Shown here in pieces: positions 55,042 through 64,000 of a DNA stretch of 64,000 nucleotides. Within the stretch, counting starts at the first letter, position 1; each line of letters starts with the position of its first letter. This stretch comes from Trebouxia sp. TZW2008 (Eukaryota > Chlorophyta > Trebouxiophyceae > Trebouxiales > Trebouxiaceae): positions 129,087-193,086 of the forward strand of contig BDIU01000210.1 of NCBI GenBank assembly GCA_002118135.1, in the 5' to 3' direction. Made by a program: the position numbers and the translations under genes. The notes below the pieces were generated by a model that saw only the letters and a list, made by a program, of their open reading frames with translations, did not search any database and had not been told where the DNA came from.

Positions 55042-55240
55042 GCTCGAATCCAGCTGCCGTCACCTGCTCCGGTACACGCACACAGTACATCTTGCATAGT
55101 ACTCTACCTTTGACAGCTTGTAGTCAGGGCATGAGATCACGCGCCAAAGAAATTGCATAACGGCTGCTGCAGCACTGACGAAAATCTTCACACAGTGCGG
55201 CTACCCGCAATGTGGCCTTTCACGATCGCAAAACCCGGTC
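54890..55240. promoter_or_regulatory. CpG-rich 5' region of the transporter gene
   Basis: Dense CG dinucleotides (for example TTCGTCGCGCTGC) around ATG 55041 and upstream. The intervening introns further into the gene are CpG-poor. Confidence 0.5.
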
Positions 55241-56406
55241 AAGAATTGAATTTGCACTGCACTTACTCATTGGCTGCACCTACCATGTTGGCTGGCTAAA
55301 GCATTGAACATTTTTCTTCTTCTTCTTCTTGCACACATCCAGAGACACATGAACATGTTGAGCTCCAGGCCAACATCCATCCTGACCAGTGTCAAACACA
55401 CTGTCAAAGTCACAGCTTGACACCAGCTGAAATGTGTGCGCCTGCCTTGCTGCTGAGACAGACAAACAGCACAAGGCGCTGGTGCAGGATTACTTGAGGA
55501 ATGTGCGGTGCTGTCAGCACCTAAGTTCAAGTGGGAGGGTAGTATCAACAACAGAGGGATGCCAAAAGCACTGGCATGTTGTAAGCATTCATGATCAGAC
55601 ATCTGGCACCAGTTGCAAAACAGTCATACTTGCATGAAGCTCATGTATCTGCTGCGGCAGCACACAAATCAACTGTATCCAGCAACATTCACTAGCTTCT
55701 CAACGCAATCCAGCAATGGCATGCTTGCATCGACTAGCTGCTGAATCTTCTTGGGCAACTTGTGTGCACCACCTCAGCAATGTAAATAGTTGCCGAAAGT
55801 CCTCCAGTTGTGTCAAAGTCTTCATGTGCGTCCAAGCACAACAGTTGTGGCCTCTCAGGACTGTACATGTTGTACTTTGTCGAGAACAAGGGGAGTCTGG
55901 GCCAGTGACTGGCGACGTTTGAAGAGCCACGTGTCAGGGCGAGTTCTGCTTGCCTCTGCGGACAAGTGATGGCTGCGTCAAGAACCATAATTGATGTTTA
56001 GGCTGAACCTGCGAGGGTGAAAGGTTTCAATAGACTTCAGCTGAAAGCTGACTTGCAAAAACTTTGTACCCTAAGCAGCAAAAATCATTCAGAGGCGCGC
56101 ACAATGCAAAGTCTATGGTTGTTGAAGGCACATGCGGGGCGCTATGCGCCAGAGTGACAGCGTTTGAAGTGTTGTTGCAAACGCTCATGCTGCTTGCGCA
56201 CAAGTCTATACAGGGCCCTGTACATTGCTTATGCCAATGCGTGCATGCGCCTCAACTGCTGTTGGATATGCTGCGGGTTGCTTTACCTGCAGATTCGCAT
56301 TTGATGCGTAGACATGCTCAAGGAAAGGCAGCACATGTTTTGCTCAGTACAAGAGCTCTGCAGATACAGAGCCCGGCAACATGTGACTTTATGCATGATT
56401 TGTGTC
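55241..56406. other. Intergenic, no confident gene
   Basis: Contains a short (TTC)n tract at about 55315-55332 and scattered ORFs up to 117 codons without motif or splice support. Confidence 0.45.
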
Positions 56407-57600
56407 TCACCCATTGACGCTGGGAGGAACTTTTGTGCCAAGCTGATCTGCGCTGGGAGGCAGCGTTTGCCAGTACCCAGTAGCCCCTGTGTATAGTCCT
56501 GTGCCTGCAAATGATGTGGCTTTCAGGTATTGGGGAAATTCATGTTTGCTTGAGCTTCGTTGAAAAGACAGGTTGGTGCACATGAGTGCATATGAGATTG
56601 TATGCAGATGGGATTACAAGTGTAAGCAGACAAGCAAATGCGACTTGGTTTGTTGACTGAACAATGCTGGTAGTGCAATGTTGGTTGGAAACATACACAC
56701 ATAGCGACAGTGTGAGTCACATGCCTGCATCAGTGATGTGCAAGATCGCGTTGGTCAATATGCAAGCATGTCCACAGGTATTGCTCATGAGAAGACACGC
56801 GTGTAAGCTTGTTGACAGCTGCTGCTTGCTTGCCAAATGCATTCAGTTGCATCTTTCCAAAAGACTGCCAGTAGCTATGCCAATGCATGAAAACCCAATT
56901 GTAGGACGAATTGCTGGAAGAAGAGCTGCAAGCAACTTATGCAGCTGGGACTCCAAGCCAGCAATTGATGATCACTGACCTCCTTCAACAGCTAGGAGAC
57001 CTGCTGTCAAGCTGTTGAAGCCAATGGTTGGAGGGTAGTACAGAAGGCCTCCAAACTGCATTACATTTTACAGTCAGAGCTCTGCATATATGCAGGGCAT
57101 GAATGCAAAGAACATTTGACTCATGGGACACATAGATGATGCGAAAACAGGATCTGGCGGAACCCAGATTGCTGGTTGCGTCAAAACCGTCGGCAGAAGC
57201 ACTGCAGATACTGATGTGCACATCGAGAGTGGCTGCTGCTGGCGAAGGCATAACTGGTGAACGACTATATGCGACACGCCGGAAGTTGAGACATCACCTG
57301 AACTGTCCCTGAAGCCAACTGGATCGTGTACTGGCACTGAGCGGGACCGACGTCACGAAGCACAACGCAGTAGCCCAACACCGAGCCGACCGTCGCATTG
57401 CTGGGTTGTGCGTTGACTTGAAAGTTTGCGGTGTATATCTGACCTGCTTGCAGGCTGGTGTAATTTTGCGTTTGATGCACCGAATCCATCAGGTAAATCT
57501 CGCCCTCAATGACCTGAGAGGCTGCAGACGTCGACGAGAGCATTGCCGCGAAAATAGCAATCGCCAGCAGAAATGCAGCAAAAGGTGCTGAAGAAGCCAT
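56407..57600 (-). CDS. Secreted dirigent/allene-oxide-cyclase-barrel-like protein
   Basis: Three exons in phase: 57600-57298, 57055-57001, 56504-56407 (TGA), 151 aa. The start MASSAPFAAFLLAIAIFAAM is a clear signal peptide ending near SSTSAAS. The mature protein shows the beta-barrel pattern of the dirigent/AOC superfamily: GSVLGYCVVL ... CQYTIQLASGTVQ, then a Gly-rich hairpin (FGGLLYYPPTIGFNSLTA) and GTGLYTGATGYW, matching the family's GGTGxYxGARG region. It has N-glycosylation sites (NYT, NAT). Dirigent proteins guide stereoselective coupling, and AOC-barrel relatives occur widely in algae and oomycetes as secreted proteins. No activity can be assigned here. An upstream in-frame ATG at 57753 would hide the signal peptide, so 57600 is preferred. 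Confidence 0.78.
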
Positions 57601-57740
57601 TTCCGGAATGAAATCTGTCGCTTTCGCTGTGTCGGTGCGATGGCAGTGACACGAGATCGAGCCAGTGGACAGACTGTGCAGAAAGAACGCAGAGGAAAGG
57701 CACTGAAAACTTTGAAATGCGGGCAGTCGAGTCAACCCAA
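57180..57740. promoter_or_regulatory. CpG-rich 5' region of the dirigent-like gene
   Basis: High CG density across exon 1 and upstream (for example GACGTCGACGAGAG and CGACCGTCGCATTG). Confidence 0.5.
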
Positions 57741-58240
57741 GCGGCCTGAGCATATTCTCAGCATGAAATCACTGTCTGGACGAGAAGTGTGCAGAAGCTC
57801 TCAGAACGCACATGCTGCTCCCTTTCCCAAAGTAGCGTGAAGTTTACACAACCCTCATGGTGTATTATGAAGTGCTCAAAACAAGACGATCTAAGCTGCA
57901 CAAATGCACGTGAAGTGTTGCTACAATGAGGCAAGCATGCTCAACAGTATGATGAGAGAGGCGTGTCATGCTGCTGGTCATGATTGCTAACATGGTCACG
58001 AAGAGAAGAGGAATCTATTGTCTCTTACAGCTGGTCACACAATGTTAAGCTTAAGACTGGTTTTGGAATTCCACTGTCATCAACGAAAATCTCAAGTGAC
58101 TGCATCTGACTAATATGTAATCACACCATACTTAGTACAAATGAAGGTGTCGTACCAGAAACAAAAATAGTACCCAAGAACCTTAGGGCTTCTGGCCTTC
58201 GGCTTTCTTGCCACCTTTGGGCAAGGCTGTTGTTGAATCA
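57741..58240. other. Intergenic, nothing seen
   Basis: AT-richer sequence without a supported gene or repeat. Confidence 0.5.
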
Positions 58241-58250
58241 TTCAACACTT

Positions 58251-58739
58251 CTATGGTTCAGTGTCTTGAAACTCACAAGAGTCAATGTTCTTGGTCTCTC
58301 TAGCAGCCTTGCGAGGCGCCATTGCAGGAGCAAAGGCTGTGTTGCTGTCTTCTGAAGTAACATTCTGCCTCTTGGCTGGCTGAGCTGGCAAATACTCTGA
58401 AGCGTCCTCGGAAGCATCTTCTGTCCCTTTGCATTTGCTGAAATTTGCTGGTACAACAGGTGCTGTCAGGTTGAGAAAAAGTTTGCCTGTGTGCTGTTTG
58501 GCCACTCTTGGCTGGTCTGCCAGAGTAGAAACCTCCTCATCCACTGTCTTGCGGTCTGATCTGGCAGAGTAGGGACTTCCTCATCTGCCCTCTGGCGCTT
58601 AGTCACAGCTGCTGCACCAATAGTTCTGGCAGCTGCCTTGTCAGCTGCTGTGGCATTTGCCCTGTCAGCTTCTTTGCCAGAAGCCTTACCAGTAGGCTTG
58701 GCAGTAGGCTTGCTGTGTGAATATATATGTGCCACAACC
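58251..58739 (-). other. Ala/Lys-rich coding fragment with an internal duplication
   Basis: After an acceptor (ATTCTTTCAG) the minus strand reads VVAHIYSHSKPTAKPTGKAS ... KRQRADEEVPTLPDQT in one frame. A ~55-bp duplicate then reads DEEVSTLADQPRVAKQ in another frame, which runs to a stop at 58251 through APAMAPRKAARETKNID. The composition suggests a disordered nuclear protein. The frame change at the duplication means either an intron I cannot see or a disrupted gene. No upstream exon was found before the next gene (stop at 58767). Confidence 0.45.
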
Positions 58740-58766
58740 TGAAAGAATTGCAGATGTTTATTCTTT

Positions 58767-59534
58767 CTAAGAAGCGACAATGCCAAGCCTAGTCTTGGCA
58801 GCCTTTTGTATTATGATGACACCCTTAATATGCATTTGACAATCAACTGGAATGCCTTGTAATGTGAGATGCAACAACTCGGCCCTGTGCGAACCATCAA
58901 TCACTAAATCCTGTAGTTTTGGCAATGTCAGGTCTCCTATCATCTCAGCGCATCTTTTTACCACACCAAGTCTCATGCGTAAGTGCTGCAGCTGTTGAAA
59001 TCTGTTGAGATCACAAAGACTGAAAGTGTGCCAAGGTAATTTTGCGCAAAATACTAAAGAAATGAGATTGGCAGACACGCATTCAAATGCAAGTCTGCAG
59101 GAAGTGGTGATAACTGTGAAATAGATACGCTCTATGTGCAGATGCGTCAGATGTGTATATCTGGCTAAAAGCTGAAACGGTTGCGATTCTGCCCAAAACT
59201 GCATTTTCAGCATGTGAAGATTTTCAGAGGCATGTTCTTGTAGCCAGCTCTGAACTTGCTTTCCTTGAGAGAAACGCCTTTGCAGTGACACCCCAAAAGA
59301 GTAAAAGTCAGCATATTCAGGCCAGCTGCCTCCCTCCAGAAACGGCAGCATTGGCGTGTCCACAGGGTGTCCAAGGCTTATAGCTCTCACCCGACAAGTG
59401 CTTTGCTTTTGAGCCTTGTTCCAAGCCTTGCATACTTGACCGCTCCTGCTGTAGATATGTGAGTCTGTGCCAAAGATCTCTTGACAGATCTCAGCAGGCA
59501 GGCTATTCCAGTCTGCAGCAGCGAGACGAGACAT
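58767..59534 (-). CDS. F-box/LRR-like protein (intact, single exon)
   Basis: ORF of 255 aa from ATG 59534 to TAG 58767. The N-terminus has an F-box pattern: WNSLPAEICQEIFG ... SGQVCKAWNKAQ. The rest is leucine-rich (HLTHLHIERIYF, NLISLVFCAKL, QLQHLRMRLGV, LPKLQDLVI), consistent with a few degenerate LRRs. It is not closely similar to the three copies at 6706-10260 and 32091-33380. It probably acts as a substrate adaptor of an SCF ubiquitin ligase. No introns or echoes are seen. Confidence 0.75.
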   Translation of the reverse strand: MSRLAAADWNSLPAEICQEIFGTDSHIYSRSGQVCKAWNKAQKQSTCRVRAISLGHPVDTPMLPFLEGGSWPEYADFYSFGVSLQRRFSQGKQVQSWLQEHASENLHMLKMQFWAESQPFQLLARYTHLTHLHIERIYFTVITTSCRLAFECVSANLISLVFCAKLPWHTFSLCDLNRFQQLQHLRMRLGVVKRCAEMIGDLTLPKLQDLVIDGSHRAELLHLTLQGIPVDCQMHIKGVIIIQKAAKTRLGIVAS

Positions 59535-59913
59535 GTGGCACGGTTGAGATGTATGTTTGCAGTCAACGCAACAACATGCGCTCACTTGGCTTTGACTCAG
59601 CAGCGTGTACTGTCTTACCTGATCTCGGTGTAGCAACAGGTGCAGATCCGCTGCTGTGGATGGGACAGCGGCGGGCTGCGCTGTGCTGCATACTGTCCTA
59701 CAAACTCGGCAACGTACCCAACGACTGGTGTAGCACAGCCAGCAATGGTCCTGCAGTCTTGTATGCTTAACAACCAAAACTTGACAAGTATAACTTGTAC
59801 TGTACATGCGTAACACAGTGAGCGTTACACTCGAGCATCTCATTTCTCATGGTGCAGTGCAAGGCGCTCAAGTACTGCAAACCTGGGCTGTTTCTCACCA
59901 ACAGATGCTCTTG

Positions 59914-60172
59914 TCATGAAGCCAAATACAAAAGGCTCTTCTTGTACTTTCCACGCACTGACAGGCTCTTATTGAGCAAGGCATTCCCTTCAAACTTTTC
60001 CCTTGAAATCTCCTGAAGGCCAAGGTCAAGGTCAAGCTTGAGCCACTGACTAGTCCGGCATGAACAGACAAAATTGCCCTGGCAGCAGATTATGCCGAGC
60101 AGATCATCCTGTTTGACTAAAGCTGCCTTGGTATGGCCTACAGGAATAGGGTGAGGCATACCTGTCACCTAC
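59914..60172 (-). other. Possible terminal coding exon
   Basis: Minus-strand ORF ending at 59914 reads GHTKAALVKQDDLLGIICCQ ... FEGNALLNKSLSVRGKYKK. It has protein-like composition and follows a possible acceptor (CTGTAG or GACAG near 60165). It may end the gene whose fragments lie at 60430-60990. No family recognised. Confidence 0.35.
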
Positions 60173-60429
60173 CTTGCGTGTGCATGAGCACAGGTCAAAT
60201 CAATCAAACAGAGTTGCGTTGTGCAGTCGCTGCAGTCAGAATGCAGTCTAGGCCAGAGCCGCAGCTCCTGCATGCCTGGTATTGATTGACGTGAAATATT
60301 GCTTGCTCATTTCTAGGTTAAGGCAGGCAAGAAGCATGAGGCTTGTGTGCAGCACAGGCTGATTGTTGCAGCATTTGGAAAGGTGCACGTGCATCAGGTG
60401 TAGCACGTGTACACAGACACCGGTTCTGA

Positions 60430-60556
60430 CCTTTGTAGCATGCCACTGCTTGCAGCCTTGAGTTCCATCGCCCACCGCTTTACTGCAATGCTGCAATCTC
60501 CTAGTCCAGGGCCTCGCAAGGCAGTGTGCAACTTCTGTGTGAGCTCAGACTGACTT

Positions 60557-60588
<32 letters not shown>

Positions 60589-60990
60589 ATGCTGATGCTG
60601 ATGCTGATGCTGCTGCTGCTGCTGATGCTGCTGATGGTGCTGCTGCTGCTGCTGCTGCTGCTGCTGATGGTGCTGTTCCTGTTCATGCTGTTGCTGCTCT
60701 CAGGCATGGCACTGACTCCTTGGTGGCTTTGGGTTATGTGGATGGACTCAAGGTATAGTTGCATCAAAGTAGACATGCTGCAGTGAGAGGCGGCCCCCAG
60801 CAATGGCTGCTTGAAGCGTCTGATGTCTCTCACTGGGCGTCCAGCAAGATGTGCGTATCACTGTCAAACAGATCAACTCAGATGCTGCTGAGTATGAAAG
60901 CTTTGCATTCAAGTGCTGGGCACTGTTCATGGTAACCGGCACATACACACACACCAGCATGCTATTGCATTGTCTTTGTGGTGTTGATTG
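60430..60990 (-). other. Possible coding exons with a poly-Gln tract
   Basis: The minus strand contains SERHQTLQAAIAGGRLSLQH (about 60840-60770). After a long CAG/CAT run it reads SELTQKLHTALRGPGLGDCS and VKRWAMELKAAS (60560-60450). Both look like real protein but the frames are not joined by splice sites I can confirm. Unrecognised. Confidence 0.35.
60556..60690. repeat. (CTG)n/(CTGATG)n microsatellite
   Basis: About 135 bp of CTG with interspersed ATG triplets. On the minus strand it would encode Gln/His. Confidence 0.95.
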
Positions 60991-61614
60991 CAAAATGGTG
61001 TAAGCGCCAAAACACTGTCACTCCTGTCATGCATGTTCTCATGTCTGCCTGTCTTAGCTGATTGACCAAGGCCTTTTACAACCCATTGGATTCTGCTCGG
61101 TTGTGAGAGTATCCCCTTTCCATGCTCTAATGCACTACATTGTGCTTGGCAACACAGCATCAAACATCACATTTCCGGCGCTGAGAGACACAAATTGAGA
61201 GAGATGACATACCCTCTGACTCCCGTAAACACGCAGTGATCCTGAACAGAGCGCAAGCACAGAAATAAAGCACTGCATGAGGAGTGACTGATTGCACTGC
61301 ATGGCCCTCACTTGAGAGACTTGCTGTCGTGATGTCATGTGTCTGAGACAAGCATTCACATGCACACAGCACCAAGTGATGTCCATCCATCTTCTGCCTT
61401 TTGTGTGTGACTGTCAGCAGCAGTCTTCTGAGATTACCACAAAGTCATGACGAGTACAATTACTGAGAATCGGCCACAATACCAAGTGACAATCCAAAGC
61501 CTCCTACAGCAAGATAAGACAGCACTGGGCTAGGCAGTGCGCAGCAAAGCAGGCCTGTGGCTCTTGGGCTATGTGCACACAGCTTGAAGTGAAGCTTAAG
61601 CTGCGTTCTACGTG

Positions 61615-61740
61615 TGCTGTGTTTGAGTGCTGTGTGCTATGCTGTGTGCTATGCTGTGTTGCTGTGTGCTATGCTGTGTGCTATGCTGTGTGCTATGCTG
61701 TGTGCTATGCTGTGTGCTATGCTGTGTTGCTGTGTCCTAT
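61615..61740. repeat. Tandem repeat of TGCTATGCTGTG (12 bp)
   Basis: About nine copies of a 12-bp unit, with two shortened units (GCTGTGTTGCTGTG) near each end. No coding role seen. Confidence 0.93.
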
Positions 61741-63238
61741 GTCTCAGAGCATACATTCTTTATGCTACACAATCTTGCATGCATGACCACACTGAATGCC
61801 TCTTGAAGCTTTCTGCCTTTCAGTCTTCAAGAGCTTAGACTTCGCGAGTATTAGCTATCAAACAGCACCGCCCTGGTGCCAAGACAAAAATGATAATAAA
61901 TGCACATCCCAGCACATGTGCTAGGTGTCTGGCCTGAGTCTTGTCTCTCCACGCAGGCTTGGTCAGAGGGTGCCCTGGTGCTATGCCATCATTCTGCAGC
62001 ATCTTATCATGCCTGCTGAGCCCTCAAATACCTATAGGGTCTGCTCTGAGGGCTCTTGCCCTGGGAGCTGTTATCACTGCAACCAGCTTGCTTCGATGCT
62101 GCAAACTCAAGAGTTGCAGGGCTACTGTGCATATACTTCATATCTTTTGTTTGACTGTGTGCGCCTTTGCATCAGTACCTGCAGGTGATGTTGTTTCAGC
62201 TGATCCACCTGTGAACACCTTCTGTACAGCTGAGCAACCAGACAACAGGATGAGACCCAGCAATTTCAGCAGCATCAATGTGGTCAATGCTGTGTACAGC
62301 TGCTGTGCTGTCACTGCACGCTGTGACAGGATAGTTGATTTTAAAGCAGCGCATGAAGCGAGACAGCTTCAGCAGGTGTTCACCCAGCAGGTGAGTGAAA
62401 ATAACAGACGCAAGCTGCACAGCCCCTGTGACTATGCCAGATAGGGCAATTATGAAAAAAGCAAAATTGCACTGCACCAAAGGATAGGCATTGCCAGTGG
62501 AGTTTGGAGAGCAAGCCGCTCACATGGCATTTGAAGTACTGCTCACAGAGTATGTCATGATTTGCCTGTCTGTACTGTGCTTGCATGCTGGCTTTGTGCT
62601 GTTGCAGGGTGACTCCAGTGGCGTGTGGAGATCACAGATGCTGTCTGTCGCAGCCACACGCAAACATTCAAACAAACATTGTCAGAAGTCACTTGTTCAT
62701 ATGATTGCCACCTAGCTTAGCGCTGCTTGACTGTCAATAAGGCTCCAGCTTGTGTGATTCTAGCATGCACGAGGCCTTGTTCAGATGAATGACATTTCTG
62801 TGGCCAGCATCAGAATCATGTGTGTATGCAGAACTGTGCACAAAATTGCGCAAGTTGTCTCAGGCACTCCACAGTCTGTTCACATTGAGTATTGCACTTG
62901 CTATACAGTAGGGGCCAAGCACAGAGGCCTAGCTAGACATGTCAAAATTGTAGTAGCACGATTGTCTTGAGATAGCTGAAGTCAGTACTGCACAGGCTTG
63001 CATGAACTGCTCAAAAGTGTATAAGGTGTTGTAAATTGCACTGAGTAAGGAGGCCCACATCAGAGCCATTAGACACCCTAAAAAAGACTTGTCATGCTGA
63101 TGCACAGCCATTGGAAACAAGGTGACACTGCATGTTAGACACATGAACTTCTGCCACAACAGATCAAGGAATGGTGATGTGTGTACAACACATAAAAATG
63201 TCACAAGTCAAGATATGATTCAGAGTCATGCTGATGAA
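61741..63238. other. Region without a confident gene
   Basis: Contains ORFs of 60-167 codons on both strands. Some have hydrophobic stretches (minus 62480-62380, IIALSGIVTGAVQLAS) but no motif or splice chain I can support. Confidence 0.35.
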
Positions 63239-64000
63239 TCAGCGCCAAGCCGTACGTACAGCCTTCTTGCCAGCAGCAGTCTTTGTCCAACTGGGCACAA
63301 CAGCAGCGACAGAAAGCTCAGGAGCATCCTCTTTGTGAACATCACATCCACCTTGCTCGCTGTAGTCAACATGCTTAGCCCTTCTGGACCTGCGCACCCG
63401 ATGACTCTGGTCTTGTACTGTGCTGGTAGTGCTGTCTTCAGAGCTGTTTGCCCTTTTGGGATTGGGCTGCTCTGTGTCAAGGCTGTCAGCAGGCTCCTGC
63501 CTCTTCCGCTTGGCAGTGGCCACAGCTGCAGATCTGGCAGTGGCCCGATACTGATGCTGCTGTCTATTGCTGTCGCTGACAGTATGCTGTGCCTGCCTGT
63601 ACTTGACCTGGGCTGCAGCAGCAGCCTTGCCATTGCCTTGCACATACTGACGCTCATATTGCTGACTGCAGACTTGATTTGAGCAACTACAGGCTGATTA
63701 GCAGCTGAAGTCTTGCTGTTGATCTGACTTTGCTCATTCTCTGCAGCATTGCTGGCTGCAACCTTTGCTTGTGTGCCTGCAGGCTGATCATCAGCAGCAG
63801 TGTTGCCAGGGATCTGCCTGCGCAGCTGAGATGTGCGCACAACAGCCACTGGTCTTCTGCTGTCAGCCTGAGCAGGAGCAGCAGCCTTGTCAGCTGCACA
63901 TTGCTGCTCCTCTGCGATTGTGTGTGCAGTCTGACTCTTGTCATGCATCTGCTGGCCCTGTGCACTGACAATCACAACAGGTGCTGCTTCCTCGCTGTCA
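63239..64000 (-). CDS. Basic, disordered nuclear-type protein (partial, C-terminal end)
   Basis: Runs in from beyond the window end. From 64000 the frame reads DSEEAAPVVIVSAQGQQ ... RTSQLRRQIPGNTAADDQPA. Near 63660 coding character passes to another frame (QYERQYVQGNGKAAAAAQVK, then AKRKRQEPADSLDTEQPNPK and RVRRSRRAKH), ending at TGA 63239. The acceptor GTCTGCAG before TCAGCAATATG would start this last exon; its donor is unclear. A ~75-bp imperfect duplication (DDQPAGTQAK / ANQPVVAQIK) lies at the join. The KRKR cluster looks like a nuclear localisation signal. Family not recognised. Confidence 0.5.

Noticed and set aside
61941..62444. 167-codon plus-strand ORF
   Set aside because: Low-complexity hydrophobic start, no recognised motif and an equally long ORF on the other strand; not enough to call a gene.
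1..64000. tRNA or rRNA genes, CRISPR arrays, insertion sequences or prokaryotic operons
   Set aside because: No tRNA T-loop pattern, no regularly spaced palindromic repeats with unique spacers, no transposase motif; the gene structure is eukaryotic. The tandem arrays contain exon sequence, not spacers.

Overview
This is nuclear DNA of an intron-rich eukaryote, most likely a green alga close to the Trebouxiophyceae. Genes are split into short exons with GT-AG introns. TGTAA, the green-algal poly(A) signal, follows several stop codons. One gene encodes a plant-type chloroplast double glutaredoxin/GST-N protein. CpG is scarce in most of the window but dense around gene starts, as in algae with heavy gene-body CG methylation. 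Splice models were built by eye from acceptor and donor sites and reading phase; no alignment or transcript was available.

Layout. 1-62 is a (CA)n tract. 301-5513 (+) holds an unrecognised, N-glycosylation-rich protein whose 5' end lies outside the window or was not found. 6706-7976 and 9014-10260 (-) are two broken F-box/LRR copies. 10888-31593 (-) is one giant gene for a C2CD3-like centriole protein with about five C2 domains and a very long Q/S-rich tail. 32091-33380 (+) is a third F-box/LRR copy. 34816-37392 (+) is the chloroplast thioredoxin-fold protein (288 aa). 37910-44032 (-) is nucleoporin NDC1 (ten exons, 630 aa). It starts head to head with a hotdog thioesterase at 44207-45412 (+, 263 aa). 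45949-46233 (+) is a small mTERF-motif protein. 48735-55041 (-) is a PiT/SLC20-type phosphate transporter homologue. 56407-57600 (-) is a secreted dirigent/AOC-barrel-like protein. 58767-59534 (-) is an intact F-box/LRR-like protein. The remainder to 64000 holds low-complexity coding fragments and repeats, ending in a lysine/arginine-rich nuclear-protein fragment that runs off the window.

The most unusual feature is structural. In four of the multi-exon genes, introns carry partial tandem copies of neighbouring exons. Copies of an exon's beginning, usually with its splice acceptor, always lie upstream. Copies of an exon's end, often with its donor, always lie downstream. I call these exon-edge echoes. 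I count more than 30 around at least 16 exons, at periods from about 55 to 230 bp (exactly 209 bp in one array and 122 bp in another). The phosphate-transporter gene is the extreme case. Its two GANDVAN-type signature motifs have also both lost the aspartate.

The genes do not form a pathway. They are housekeeping and structural functions (centriole, nuclear pore, plastid redox, organellar thioesterase, phosphate transport, secretion) placed side by side.
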